Shown: in pieces, positions 23,057 through 35,342 of the stretch
Layout: every line of letters starts with the position of its first letter
How positions within the stretch are numbered: the first letter of the stretch is position 1
Assembly (NCBI GenBank): GCA_001683735.1
Contig: LUGG01000011.1
Location: forward strand, 372,001 to 436,000
Reading direction: 5' to 3'
DNA length: 64,000 nucleotides
Source: Grifola frondosa
Taxonomy: Eukaryota; Basidiomycota; Agaricomycetes; Polyporales; Grifolaceae
Made by a program: the position numbers and the translations under genes
The notes under the pieces: model-generated
What the model saw: only the letters and a program-made list of their open reading frames with translations
Told to the model about the DNA's origin: nothing
Databases searched by the model: none

Positions 23057-24379
23057 ATGTCGCAAGATGACCGCGCACTTTTTCCGTTCTTTTCTTACTT
23101 CGTGCTACCAGACTTGTTTCTTTGCTTTCTCATAGCTGTGCGACCGTCCACTCCCATCAAATTATCTGCATTCCTGGTCTACGCATGCATTGCTTTACGT
23201 GGGGTGACGGCCTTTTCCACTGGGGACGAACTCCAGGACTACTCGATTGGCTCTTCAATATCGGGGCAGCTCCTTACCGCTTGTCATCTTCTGTGGCTGA
23301 CAGATCCTCTAAAGGATTTTAAGTACAATCATGAGTCTGTACAACCACAGTCTCTGCCTCTGTGGCGTAGGATATACTGGGCCATATGTGTGGATCATAG
23401 TCCGCGCGGTATCGGGTGGAACTATCAAGTGAGATTTTCTAGACATGCCACATAATACCGTTATAATTTCAGTGGGCATTATTTCACAGGTTACCAACGT
23501 GCCTCCCCCTCCTACTAGTCCTCGAGGGCACTTCATCCGGACGCGAATCCTACGCGCAGTTCGATCTTTTCTTCTCCTTGATCTTGCCCAGTCCTACATC
23601 CACCTCAATCCTCTTTTTGCCTCCAAAGGAGCCGATGCATTACCTATCGAGGCACAAAATTATTTACTGCGATGTCTGAGCATTGTGGCGTTTTGCTCCA
23701 CACCGTATGGAATGATGAATATGCAGTACTCCTTGCTCTCCGTCATTCATGTCGTGCTCGGTCTGTCTGAGCCTTCTGACTGGCCAGATGTGTATGGATC
23801 CTGGAGTGACGCGTATACCGTTCGACGGTTCTGGGGGTATGTGCATTCCTCATCGTTAAAATTTGCTGTTCTCACCCGTCATGCTATTACAGGCGCACAT
23901 GGCACCAAATGCTTCGTAGAGTGAGTTGATAAATCCTCATATGCCAATGCGATTCTCAACAATATCCATAGTATGTTACTTCGATAGGAAGATATGTCAC
24001 CAGGTCCTTCCGAATAGCTCATGGGACGTGGCAGTCATCATACACACAGCTGTATGTCGGCTTCATCGTCTCCGGTATCATGCACTCCTGTGGTGGTGAC
24101 CTTATGGTCGGAAAGGAGTTCCTCGGAGCTTCTTTCCCTTTCTTTATCGCCCAGGCGATGGCAATCACCTGTGAAGATATCGCCATAGGCGCCATGCGTA
24201 GGATGGGAATAAAAGGCCCGGCAACTGTGATATTTGGTTATGTCTGGGTATTTGTCTGGTTCAGTATTTCGGGACCTTTGTACATCAATTGGGCCGTTCG
24301 AGCAGGATTGGGCCAGTCCGAACTTCTCCCATTCTCTCTAGTTAGGGCATTGATTCCTGCGCACCTGTTAGGGTTCTAG
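23057..24379 (+). CDS. Wax-synthase-like MBOAT acyltransferase
   Basis: An integral ER-membrane acyltransferase of the fungal wax synthase/MBOAT type, as found beside terpenoid and polyketide genes where it acetylates hydroxyl groups. Four exons, 23057-23428, 23490-23836, 23893-23920 (28 nt) and 23972-24379, splice in frame to 384 residues. Many hydrophobic segments are seen (FSYFVLPDLFLCFLIAV and others). Family landmarks are RGIGWNYQV, then VRRFWGRTWHQMLRR, which spans the 28-nt exon, and the presumed active-site histidine in FIVSGIMHSCGGD. The acceptor substrate cannot be read from the sequence. The P450 4 kb downstream could be a partner, but housekeeping genes lie between them, so a cluster is not supported. 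Confidence 0.88.
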
Positions 24380-25292
24380 AGTTGTGCTTGTTGTCACTAC
24401 AATTCGCATATACCCATGTCGTATGCATACATTCCTTCAATCCTTCGTATACATGAAATCAGGTTACTTGACATCACTATCAACTTCTGCGATATCGATA
24501 TCTGTTTCAAGTGTTATCCCGCCGGGGCGAATCCGCAAGTGCCCAGTTCAGAACAGTTTTGATTTGCAGCCCGATATCACCGGTGAGTGTCGTTTGAAGT
24601 TCAGCAGAGTCATGGAGATTGAGACACTAATCAAGACACCTAACCGACGTAGTAGGTTCCTGGTATGCAATATAACATGTCAGTTTCACGAATGTTTTAC
24701 AAATTGTAGGTTCTAACCTTGAAATCCATCGTATTGAATCTTCCTGGTTTGGAATTCCGTGGGATAAGATCTTTGTCTGCACGACGCTCGCCGCTGTTCG
24801 ACACATTTTGGCAAAATGAAGCTGAACTTATGCTTGACTTCCTTCGCAATAATTTATACTGCAGACGTTACGGATGCTTTCAAGCACCACGAAAACTAGC
24901 ATTAAACCGACTCCTCAAGAATACGGGGTTGTGCTAGAAGAGAATCCAGGAAGCGGGGTAATGTCACAGGTGTAAAGAAGGATCTATGTATCTTGTTCGT
25001 GCGCGACAGTGTTATCAAACTCAAGGAAGCAACGCTTGCTTCGAAAACTTGTGGCATGGATATTCCTGCAACGCAACAATGTCAATATTTTCAACAAACC
25101 CGACAACCGGTGGTGGGAGTTTCAAGACAAAAACCGAACTTGAAACATCACGTAGTCACGGTGGTCATAGATACAAACAGAACCAAACACATTCCTTTAC
25201 CACCGCCATCGTCCCTCAGCCCATCGCCCAAGCCCCCCTCCTCGACGACCCCCTCGCTCTCTTCCCTATCAACCCTTAGACGACCTTCGACA
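24380..25292. other. Intergenic between MBOAT and ROT1
   Basis: About 900 bases with only short open frames lacking recognisable domains. The last 100 bases are C-rich pyrimidine tracts typical of a fungal promoter just before the ROT1 start. Confidence 0.45.
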
Positions 25293-26177
25293 ATGTTTAT
25301 ACCATTTCTCACAGTAATCCTTGCACCAGTTGTGCTTGCGCAGATTGTGTACGATTCTGCACACAATACGACTCCCATCATAGGTACATGGAGCACTGGT
25401 AGCAAGCAAGTCTCCACTGGTTCGGTGAGTCTGAGTTCTAACGTCACACAGTGAATGCAATAGATATGATATTGCAATGCTTTCTTAAGGGTTACTGACA
25501 AGATCGTTAGGGCTTCGCTAACCCAGCCAACGAATCTTTCATCTATCCCAAAACAACCGGCGTGTCATACTCTTTGTGAGCAGTCTCTGGTCTCTGGGTC
25601 CATTCATGTTCTTACATTTGCTATTAAGCACGGATGATGGTTTCTACGAAGTTGCAAGATATCGTTTCAACAGCAATGGTGTGTTCTTCATGCAGCTACT
25701 ATCGTAGTTTCTTTTACCGTTGCTGATGCTTGGACAGCGACCGAACCGTCTTGCATTACTGGAGTGCTTAACTGGCATCACGGCACATATCAGCTCGTTG
25801 ATAACGGCTCTATCATCTTGACGCCTTTTGGGGATGGCTATCAGCAGATCCAGGACCCATGTGCGGCGGTGTCGAACTTCATCGAGGGATACAACGACAC
25901 CGAGCTGTACCAGAGCTGGCAGATATTCACAGATCCCACGGACGGACCGAAATTGCACATGTTCAACTTCGATGGGAGCCCAGTCGCCCCACAGTTCCAG
26001 CTTTCCGCGACGCCGAATATGCTGCCGACACAACTTCTGCGCAACGTCACTCCGTCCACATCGCTCACGTCGCAATCTCTTTTCGTTAACGCGGGCGGGC
26101 GGTCTTGGAGTCCGGCGAGCGTGGTGGGTGTGGTGTCGACAGTGTTTGCGGTTGGGTTGGCGTCAATATTCTTATGA
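25293..26177 (+). CDS. ROT1: ROT1-type ER chaperone
   Basis: ROT1 is an essential ER-membrane chaperone needed for folding of cell-wall synthesis proteins and N/O-glycosylation. The start at 25293 gives the signal peptide MFIPFLTVILAPVVLAQ. Then come IIGTWSTGSKQVSTGSGFANPANESFIYPKTTG (over the first intron), DDGFYEVARYRFNSN, ITGVLNWHHGTYQL and NGSIILTPFGDGYQQIQDPC, the signature blocks of the family. Four exons with introns near 25423-25510, 25577-25630 and 25680-25738 are in frame. The end has N-glycosylation sites and a hydrophobic C-terminal helix (VVGVVSTVFAVGLASIFL), consistent with a membrane anchor. Length is about 220 residues, normal for the family. Confidence 0.92.
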
Positions 26178-26750
26178 GGACACGGATATTTTGATCTCTT
26201 CTCCCCTTTTCATTTCTTTTGATTTCGCTGCCATTGCATACTCTATTCTATTGCATTCACATCGGCTATCGGACCGCCCTCCTCGCTGGGGAGGATTTAC
26301 TTGACATTACGATACCCTGTCGGACGTGCATGCTGGTTGACTATATACATTCGGCACACGGTGATATGTCCACACGCACACTGTAATGTACCTTGCCATC
26401 GGGGTAGTGCATTGGCCCTGCACCGCACTGGCTAGTTCTCCCAACTTACGCGCCACCTGCTTCAGTTGATGTTGGGCACGCAGTGGCTCTCAGTTGGTCA
26501 GCCTCTCTTCGCGCTCCACGGATGGTCAGTCCACCGCTTGACAGTAGATCTCATATATCTACATTTGTAGTGAAGACGGTTCGTGGATATTCACAACCCC
26601 TAGTGCTCGGTATTCGTCAACCGTGGTCGCCTTTGCTAAATTATTATCAAGCGTATTTTGCAATAAATATTCAAAAAATGATCGGCAATCGCGGAGTTCT
26701 GAACTTGCAATCGTACTGCAATTCTGAAACCTGCCAACATCACGCGGACG
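26178..26750. other. Intergenic between ROT1 and ANK-MYND gene
   Basis: No gene or repeat recognised in about 570 bases. It contains the ROT1 3' end and the next promoter. Confidence 0.45.
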
Positions 26751-28193
26751 ATGGAAGTCGGAAGCGGAGGGCTGAGAGTGACCGCCGAAATGGAGGAGCT
26801 CATGAGACTACCAGGGTATATTAATAATGCAAGTGGCGGTCAGAAACTCCGTGATTTGTACCAGAAAAGTAAGATTCAACTTTCTTTCACCTTCAATGGA
26901 CGTTTCTTACCAAGTACGCTATGTACAGACTCGATGTCATTCCGTTCTGATTTGTTGAACAGATTCGCTTTCATGTGTTACCTGGGTATCTTGGAAGAAG
27001 TTGTGCAGGTACGCTGTTAATCACAGCCCGCATATTGCATTCTAATTCACGATATGAACGCTAGATGGTCACTGCAGGAGTGGCGCCAGACCTGCTCAGT
27101 ACGGAAACTCCTTACAAGTTTGGTTATGCCACGCTGGTCGTCGCAGGCAGCCAACGAGCATGCGTACGTCCCATAGGAACCGACTACGCGGCTGTCATGA
27201 ACTTTCTCCTCTCGCGAGGAACTCCTCCGGACGTCGAAGACATTGTAGGATATACGGCTCTACATCACGCGACGATGAATAGTAATGCGCGCCCAGACCT
27301 CGCACGTATTCTCCTACAGAAGGGCGCAAATGTCAATCACCGCGACCGCTACGGCGGCGTGCCACTCATGGGAGCTTTCATGAACAACCAAATCCCCTCC
27401 ATCGACCTCTTGATGGAGTTTGGGGCCGACTTGGATATCATGGACGCTGATAATGCCACGCCAAACGGGTTCTTCCTCCGCTGTGGTCCTCAAGTCACCG
27501 CTGCGGTTACGAAGTGGATCCGAAAGCGAGCCGGAGAAGCTGCTCCGATGGACGAAAAGAAATGCGACAGTTGTGCGAAATCAGACCTCCCTCTCAAGCG
27601 GTGCTCCAAATGCCACGCTGCTCAATATTGCTCTACTTCTTGTCAACGTAGGTGTCATGTGGTCACTTCGAGCATCGCGTTGACAGTCCTATCCAAACCT
27701 CCGCAGGCACTCATTGGCCCACTCATAAACGAACTTGCCAACCATTTACCCCTTCCAACACTGTCAGTGTACGGCCGTGCTACGACGATATTGGCGACCT
27801 CATGCCAATGGCGGCTTTTACTCGTCGATTAATCAACCAAGGTACGATGGGTATTGAAGTGGATTCAATCCCAACCCATCACCATCGCTCTGCCCACGTG
27901 CCTAAATTGCGCGACAGCCAACCGAAAGCAATGATTGTCAAAGTCCAAGTGCCATTTTCGTTCAATGACAACCTTCCCAAGGTCCCGACGGCGATTTGAT
28001 GATTTATAACAGGAAAAGGGACTTTGTGTGCACCGTCAGGAAAAGAGATAATTTGGCGGTATACTCCCGTGTGTCAGATGTTGTTAGAAAAGAAGGCGTG
28101 GGCGGTGCAAAGGCATACTTTGCAGCGGAGCTGAAGACGAAGGACGAGCTGGTTATTAAGGTCGGAGAGGTTCTGGCGGAGCAGCCTTTCTAA
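26751..28193 (+). CDS. Ankyrin-repeat MYND zinc-finger protein, one frame break
   Basis: The gene begins at 26751 (MEVGSGGLRVTAEMEELM) with two small introns before 27065. The middle carries ankyrin repeats (GYTALHHATMNSNARPDLA, LLQKGANVNHRDRYGGVPL, LLMEFGADLDIMD). A MYND zinc finger follows (CDSCAKSDLPLKRCSKC, QYCSTSCQR), completed across an intron by THWPTHKRTC. ANK-MYND proteins are numerous in mushrooms; partners are generally unknown. The C-terminal part reads VKVQVPFSFNDNLP, then breaks near 27979 by one missing base and continues GPDGDLMIYNRKRDFVC and on to QPF and a stop at 28193. Coding character on both sides is good, so a base error is likelier than a real stop. Confidence 0.82.
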
Positions 28194-28468
28194 TTATGAA
28201 GGTGCACATTGACACTCTTTATGTTCTCATTATATTCAAGCGATACCTTTCTTTCTTTCCATAGCCTACATGATTCGGTGGTTCAGATTTGTTCAAAATG
28301 GGCGGCGCTGAATATACACGCGCGTTCAAATCCGCTGACTGATCGTATCTGGATTCTGATCGAACGATCCACAGTATCGTGTCTTATCTGCCGCCGGGTG
28401 GCTTTAAGGTGAGGCTTCAAGCTCAAGGCGAACGCTGGGGGTCTCACCGTTACCACCATCTCGCGTTT

Positions 28469-30165
28469 ATGTCCGCCTTACACCTTCTTGGGGGATGCTT
28501 ATTCCTCCATGTATTATTCACACTCTCTTATCGCCTCCTTCGTTCGCCTCTTGCGAAACTTCCTGGACCTAGAATCACTGCTATTACGAACCTGTGGCTT
28601 GTATCCCAGGAGTTCACTCATCGACGACGCAAATGGATCCACAAACTACATTTGAAATATGGCCCAATCGTCCGAATTGCTCCAAATGAAGTCTCGTTTG
28701 CGTCGTGGGACGCAGCAAACGAGATATACGCCTCTGGCGGTAGTGGTTATGATAAGACCACTTTGTACACGTTGTTCGAGAATTTCAATAAAAGGTCGGC
28801 TGGCGTTTCTTTTGACTCAACAAAAATTAAATTCTGAAGATGCGACAGAAATATATTCTCGACTCTGGAGAAAGCTCCGGTGAATCCGACTTGTATCCTG
28901 AAACTCAACGATTTCTAACTTCTGTCTATCCTAGCATGCCGAAGCAAAGAAGCAATTTGCTGATAGGTATACCAAAAGCTTTATCATGCAGCCAGATGTT
29001 AGATCCGGCATTCAAGAACTCGCCGATCAATTTGTGACGCTGTGCACGGACACGCCTTCCGAGGCTGTGGACATCTACGTGAGTGCTCATTATCCCCATC
29101 CTTAAAGCTCATCGTGTTCACCGAACTTTGACACAGATCCAGACACGTTGTTATGCCCTCGACTGCATCACCTATCACCTATTTCATCCATTTGGTTTAC
29201 GTTCACTTACCCAACCATCCGACCGGGAAATCATGAAGCAGCTCTCGTATGTGGATGACTTGATACGTGAGGCATTAATATAGCTTACGGATGGAATGAC
29301 CTTGCTCACGTATTCAAACCAGCCTCATATCTCCGTTATTACTTTCCGGCCTTATCGGGCCTCTTCAAGCAGCTCCTCGGCCCTTCCACTAGTCTTGCCT
29401 CTTCATACGTCGCCACGAGCGCGCACCGTACCGACGTCGCCAGTGACTCTGTTCTCCATAAACTCCAAACCGGCAAAAATGCGACAAATGTGCCCAGCAT
29501 CGCATCGGAATGCATGGACCACCTCGTGGCAGGGATCGCCACAACCGGCGATTCGCTCTGCTATCTTATCCATCACCTTTCTTTGGATTCCTCGCTCTCT
29601 ATCCAGGACAAACTCCATCAAGAATTATCCGCGAACCCGAGTGCAAACATCGACGACCTGCCATATCTCGATGCAGTGGTGAAGGAAGGCCTGCGTTGCT
29701 TCGTTCCCGTATCCATGAGCTTGCCGAGAAAGGTGCCTGCGGGTGGTAGGATAATCAATGGCGTCTACGTCCCGGGAGACACCATCGTCAGCTGCCAGGC
29801 ATACACCATGCACAGGTTAGATACGGAGGTCTTCCCGAATCCAGAGGCCTTCATACCGGAGAGGTGGATCGACGCTGAGGGCACAATAGGGAGAAACCAT
29901 CTGTTCTTCGCATTTTCCACAGGCGGGCGGGGCTGCATAGGAAAAAAGTACGTAGACTCGGCATGAGGTTGGTGCATCACCGCTGACCCGCTCCTCGGAC
30001 AGCCTGGCCTTGCTCGAGATGAAGATGTTACTCCGCGAAGTGTATTCGACTTGTCGCACTAGGATCGCACCGGAAATGAAAGCTTGCATGGAGTTGGAAG
30101 ACCAGTTAATATCTGCACCCCCGAAGGACATGACCTGTTTGATCACGTTTGAGAAAATCGGTTGA
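28469..30165 (+). CDS. Cytochrome P450 monooxygenase
   Basis: A haem-thiolate monooxygenase of the ER membrane. The start at 28469 gives an N-terminal anchor (LHLLGGCLFLHVLFTLSY) and the proline hinge LAKLPGPR. Then come KYGPIVRIAPNEVSF, the C-helix region after introns at 28795 and 28896 (FSTLEKAPHAEAKKQFADRY), the oxygen-activation motif AGIATTGDS (I helix), the ExxR motif in VVKEGLRCF, and FIPERWID. The haem loop FSTGGRGCIGK carries the cysteine ligand, and its exon joins NLALLEMKMLLREVY in the last exon. All joins are in frame. Family and substrate are not assignable by eye; the layout resembles basidiomycete P450s of secondary or xenobiotic metabolism. No reductase is nearby. Confidence 0.93.
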
Positions 30166-30490
30166 AAGTGTTTTTCTAGCTATCATCGAACTTGTAGTCC
30201 ACAAGAACCTGCCTGTAACATACGTACAGCTGCCTTGACGGTATCCTTGTGATCAATAACATGCCGGTCAGTAGAATTCGAGAGCATCATTCATGAAGTC
30301 TCAAATCAAATTACCAAGACAAAAACAATAAGATGTCGACCTTGCGGTTACACGATTACACCCAGTGGTAAATGTGTCAAAAGACCTATATTATGATAAC
30401 CAACAAAAAAGAACATAGTCAGCGCAGGCCATTACAAACGGGCTGTTCTTCTACTTGGACAGCGCCGAAAGAACCCCACAGCCATATCAC
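30166..30490. other. Intergenic, convergent 3' ends
   Basis: About 325 bases between the P450 stop and the epsin stop. No feature recognised. Confidence 0.5.
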
Positions 30491-32589
30491 TTAGAACAGC
30501 AAGTCATCTAACCCTGCATTGGCAGATGAGGCGGGAGCAGCAGAGGGAGTGCCAGCAGCGCCTCCGAACGAGCCAAACCCAGTCCCCATTGGCGGCCTGC
30601 TCTGCGCAGATCCCCAGATCCCTGCCTGCGCCTTCTCCTTCTCCAGGTCTTTCATCGACTTAGCCGCAGTAGGTGCCCCAGAGGAAGACCTACTTCCCGA
30701 TCCACTTGTAGATGAGCCCAACGACATCGTCCAGAGGTCATCAAAGTTGGCGCTCGCAGGCGTCTTTGGGGCACTGGTGGTGCCAGACGAAGCCGAAGTG
30801 GATTTGGGTAAAGTGGGGCTCATGAAAGACTGAGTAGGCCTCAAGACGGACTGTGTCGGCATCATTGCAGGCTGGGAGGGAATCGCGGCGGGCTGGGCGA
30901 ACATCGCTGGGCTCTGCATCATTGGGTTCTGAACCGGCACGGGAGGAGGCGACACGTATGATGTCCTGGTGGGTATGGGCGAAGCAGACGCGGAGCCAGA
31001 GAGCATATTGAATAGTGCTGCCGATTGGTGGGGCGCTTGCGGTTGCACCAACGGTGGAGAGAGAGGCGCAGCCGGCTGCTGAACAAGCGAGGGTGGAAGA
31101 ACCGCGGGCACTTGTGCAGCACCGGCGACGGTGGAGAGTCGGTTGGTGCTGGCGGAGGTCGGTGCCGTCTGGAAGTCATCGAAGTCATCGTCGCCTAGTA
31201 ACGTCAATTAGCGCACGTCGCACGTCGATCAAATTCATGAAGTGTATACCTTCAAGAGCGGTATGCGAAGAAACAGCGGGCAATGCCTTGTTTGTGGACA
31301 ATGTGGTGGTGCTGCCAAATACATCATCGTCCATACCGAGTAGATCGACTTCAAGCTCCTTCGCTTTCGATGGCGGGGCAGTAGGCAATGTCGAAGATCG
31401 TTGTGGTGTGACACCAGACGTAGACGATCGAGCACCAGAAACAGAGTTGGACCTCCTGGGCATCGTCTCATCGTCACCAGCATCATACTCCTGGTATCCT
31501 CTTCTGGGGGCCTCATCTCTGAAACCCGAGCTTCCGCCTCCAGAATAACTACCGCTACCATTGCCGTCATAATCTAGCAGTAGAATTCAGTACGAGAGAC
31601 ATTTGAGCCCCATACGATAAGCTTACCTCGCCCGCTATAGCTACCACCCCCGCCATAGCTGCCGCTGCCAGACCCAAAGCTGTCGCTGCCGAACCCTCCA
31701 TACCTGCTTCCACCAGAACTAAAGCTCATGGCCTCGTTGCCAGTGCCGATATATTTGTGGCGATTTGCCTTCGCCTTACGTCGCTCTGTGCGAATCTTTT
31801 CCACGTCGCCAAGCAACTCTGTCAACTCGCGGGCTCTGTTACGCACTGTCATGATCGCGATGAACTAGAGGGAGACGCAAGTCCAGCAGCAATTACTCAC
31901 CGTTAAGACCTTGATCTTTGCCCTTCTCGTCAGTGTAGTAGAAATTCCTAAGCATCTTGATGGTTGCGACATGTGAGCGCGCATCGTCCACAACGCGCTC
32001 GCTTCCGTTCTTCACGAGATACTCCAATAATTGAAGAGCCTGCGCGAAGGAAGATCAATACTACAAATAAACGCTGGATCCAGACACCTTACTTTGTAGA
32101 TCTGTCGCCATTGCTTCGCCTCCTTCTCCATGAACCTTGAATAAATGGCGGGCATGATCTCGTTGAAGTTTTGGCTACGTGGCATGAGCAGTGCAGGCTA
32201 TCTGAAGGGGAAACGACTCACAAATTGAAAGTTCTGCACAGTGCGACATTGGTACATATAAATCACCATTATCTGGACAACGGACGTCACTGCACGTAAC
32301 CCTTGGGCGATCTCCTGCATCAGAGTGGAACTTGCACCCCTGCGCAAGACATTAGCTGCCCATACTTAGAGGAAATTGGCAGGAACTCACCAGGGCTCGT
32401 CATTCGTAGCGTCTCGTACTTTCGCCTCCATTTCGCTGACGTTAAATACGACATTTTTGGCCTAGGCACGTCAGCACCGAAACACCGAAAGATACGGCGG
32501 CGCGCAGAGCTCACCTGATTGTACATACTCTTAATGTCATACATAGTTATCTGAGAGAGAGTATTTCCGAGGGACTCCAAGCGATCCAT
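30491..32589 (-). CDS. ENTH-domain clathrin adaptor (epsin, Ent3-like)
   Basis: A clathrin adaptor of the trans-Golgi/endosome route. The start at 32589 gives MDRLESLGNTLSQITMYDIK. The ENTH domain runs over five small exons (EAKVRDATNDEPWGASSTLM, FNEIMPAIYSRFMEKEAKQW, LQLLEYLVKNGSERVVDDAR, MLRNFYYTDEKGKDQGLN) and ends with VRNRARELTELLGD. The rest is disordered: a Gly/Ser/Tyr stretch, VDLLGMDDDVF (a clathrin-box-like LLGMD), GDDDFDDFQTA (an acidic-Phe motif of the type bound by gamma-ear domains of AP-1/GGA), an NPM/SPAMF region and a C-terminal AGLDDLLF. No ubiquitin-interacting motif was seen, which favours an Ent3/epsinR role over endocytic epsin. Confidence 0.9.
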
Positions 32590-33072
32590 GATGAATAAAG
32601 TCGGGGAGCAACAAACACAACGTTGGAGGTCGTCTCGCAAGTTTGGGCAGCTTGTTCGCCGCTTTCCGAGGTGTGACGACCGATCTGTATATTCCCACGA
32701 TTTCTTTAAATAAATAATTTTATCTGGAGATTGAATATCGACAAGCTTAATCAGCTTTACTGGACTGAGGCCGCGGGCGACTGCTCCATGATCCAAGACA
32801 ATAAGGCTAACCAACGCGAAGATGGTCTACGTTGCAGCAAAGCAAGGACTAACAGCTAACTCGAGAAATCCTGAATTTATCCAAATCGTACTTGTCGCCG
32901 GTACAAGCATAACAGGACAGCGAAGTATGGTACGTAATTCGAGATATTGCGTTACGTGTACGCTATGCTCGAACCTGTTCGCATAGGAAAGCTCAGGGTA
33001 ATTGATGGAGGACTTTATGCAAACGCAATACTAACCAGCCACCATGAACGCATCTGCGGATACGCCGAAAAC
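32590..33072. other. Intergenic between epsin promoter and carboxylesterase 3' end
   Basis: About 480 bases that include the epsin 5' region. Nothing else recognised. Confidence 0.45.
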
Positions 33073-35342
33073 CTAACGATGGAACTGACCAATGACATCG
33101 GTGATGAACCTAAGCTGTTCAGATCGATAGTCATCGGGAATGACGGTGGTATTCCCTCCTTGCAATTGAAGAAGAATCTGTCAACATTTTAGCTCATCAC
33201 CATGAGTCCGGACTAATGACGTGTACTAACCTCATTTTCAGGAGTATACTGCGGCCAATGCGGACCTACGAGATCAAGGAGAATGTGTAAGACGACGTGA
33301 TACGTGGTGAATCGGTGAGGTGCGGCTCACGCTGGCTTCCGCGGCCATCGTTAGGATCCAAACTGACCGCGAACGAGATCCAGTAATCCATCATCGCCAA
33401 ACTCAGGATGTTGGCGGGCACCGGCGTTCGGTTGAAGGCAGGGACACCGAACACGTAGGAAACTTCGGCTTCATCGCCAACTGCTCAGACTTTCGTCAGT
33501 TGGCAGACGAGGGACGAGAAATGCACACGCAGTACCTCCGGGGTTCACCCAACTGTACGGATCCTCGTCTGGCGCTTGAGGATCGGAAAAAAGGTAGCCG
33601 AATGTCTTCACCCCCGCGCGACTTGTAGCATGCGTCCACTGCCTTCGGAGCGCCTGGAAGAGCCAGTCGCCACAGATGGCCGCGACACGCTTGCACTCGG
33701 GGTTCTTGCCGAATGTAGCATTTCCTGTGTTGAACGGAGATCCTAGCGCAGGAATATTCGGATAGAGCTTTAGTAATTCGTCCAAGGTCTCCGTGACTGC
33801 ATCTGGTTGGGGCAACGATATATTTGCGTTCAAGAGAATAGGAGCGATAAATTCTCGAACTTGCTCATCCGTCAGGATGTCAGTCCAGGAGTGTATGGAG
33901 TGTACGCCTTATGATGAGTTAGTGACGAGCATGTGCGTAAGGTGAGAAGAGCCAAACCTTCGTCGAGGTTCGTTCCCGCGATGAATGGTATATGGGAAAA
34001 ATGACCAGCTCTTATAGTCTTTGATGGCAATTCCGGTATCAATCCTCCTGGCCCGTCGATGGCCGGAGAAAATAACAACGGATCCGCTGCCACCTCTGCC
34101 GCCGTGAACGAGTTTACGAGAGTGGTAACATTTGCCTCACGCAAACAATCAAAGGTATTGTTCGGGCTGGCGTGAGCACATTCTGGTGTTGCATTGACAA
34201 ATGCCTGCCATGCGAACTCATTCTCAGGGCCAGCACCGTCGAAGATGGCAATACTGCCTGCGGAGCCGGATTCGACGATCTTGAAAGCAAGCAATACGAT
34301 TTAGTATAAAACACTAACAATGCAATCAATAGCATACCGCTGCACGAGCATACCTCTCTACCTCCTTATTCAAGTAGAACATTGAAATAGCGGTCGCACC
34401 CGAACCCTCGCCAAAAATCGTGACCTGCACAGTAATGCGCCAGTATCAGTACAAGATCATGTCACGGAAATGTGGAAAAGGACCTTTTGCGGATCACCTC
34501 CAAACCAAGCAATGTTACGCTGAACCCATTCGAAAGCAGTGAGTTGATCCTTCAACCCGAGGTTGAGTGCGCCGCGAGCGCTCGCTTCGTATCCCAACGG
34601 GAAGCCAAAAGGTCCCAAGCGGTAATTTAAACTAACGAAGATCACGGGGGTGCCCTTACACAACACTTCAGTTGCAGCTCAACAATTCCAAGAGATGCAC
34701 CATACTCGATCCATGCTCTGAAGAACAAGCGGCGTTGGGTCATATTTGGCCAGGACCCCGCCGGGATTCATAGCTACATAAATGGCTCAGTGTCACTCTT
34801 GAACTTTCGGTGAGAATCCCAGTTAGCATACATACTTGACCACGATAAACTATATATCCATATCATGACAGGAACGCCAGAGCCTATGTGCACTCCGGAG
34901 GGCCGGAAAATATTTAGTGTTAGGCAATCTTCGTGCATTATCGAGGGTGGACCATCGAATGGCTTCAGGACTAGTCAGAGACAATAATCCTATAGTTGAT
35001 GGTACTGTACGCACAGATGACTGAGGACAAATGTTGCCGTAACTGGTCACATTGAAAATCGGGACATCAAGATTGTACTTTAGGACTGGGGGGGCAAAAC
35101 GGAGCGTGCCAACAGGGGGCTCCGCATATGGTATTCCTGTGATTGCGGCCATGAGAGCAATGAAGACATAGCAGAGATATGGGCATACCGCCAAAGAATT
35201 CCTGGCTTCCGCGCCCAGGAATTATGTTCTCCTTCCCAACGAGGGTCGTCTTGCCCAATTGTATGTGAGGAGTAGCAGCAAGTGAAAAAGAGCAAAACGA
35301 GAGCGCAAGCAATGTTATACTCAAGTGCATGACCGTAATCAT
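33073..35342 (-). CDS. Type-B carboxylesterase-like secreted protein, probable pseudoenzyme
   Basis: The fold family is clear. The start at 35342 gives a signal peptide (MHLSITLLALSFCSFSLA), then EFFGGIPYAEPPVGTLRF, FNVTSYGNICPQ, YDPTPLVLQS, GTPVIFVSLNYRLGPFGFP, ALNLGLKDQLTAFEWVQRNI and FGGDPQKVTIFGEGSGA. It continues with PFIAGTNLDEG, FGYLFSDPQAP, DEAEVSYVFG, DYWISFAVSLDPN and NTTVIPDDYRSEQLRF, ending at 33073. The active site is not normal. The nucleophile position of GxSxG reads GEGSG, with Gly for Ser. The histidine of LGVxHxxE reads LGVGDEAE, with Asp. The oxyanion GGGF after WIY is not recognisable. The acidic residue in NLDEG remains. One base seems missing near 33560 before the last catalytic block. 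At least nine exons with short introns; a redundant enzyme turned binding protein is one possibility. Confidence 0.82.

Noticed and set aside
28300..28360. tRNA-like GTTCAAATCC box
   Set aside because: The flanking bases do not form a T-arm or acceptor stem; no tRNA was found in the window.
23057..30165. Secondary-metabolite cluster (MBOAT plus P450)
   Set aside because: Housekeeping ROT1 and an ANK-MYND gene lie between them, and no core synthase is present.
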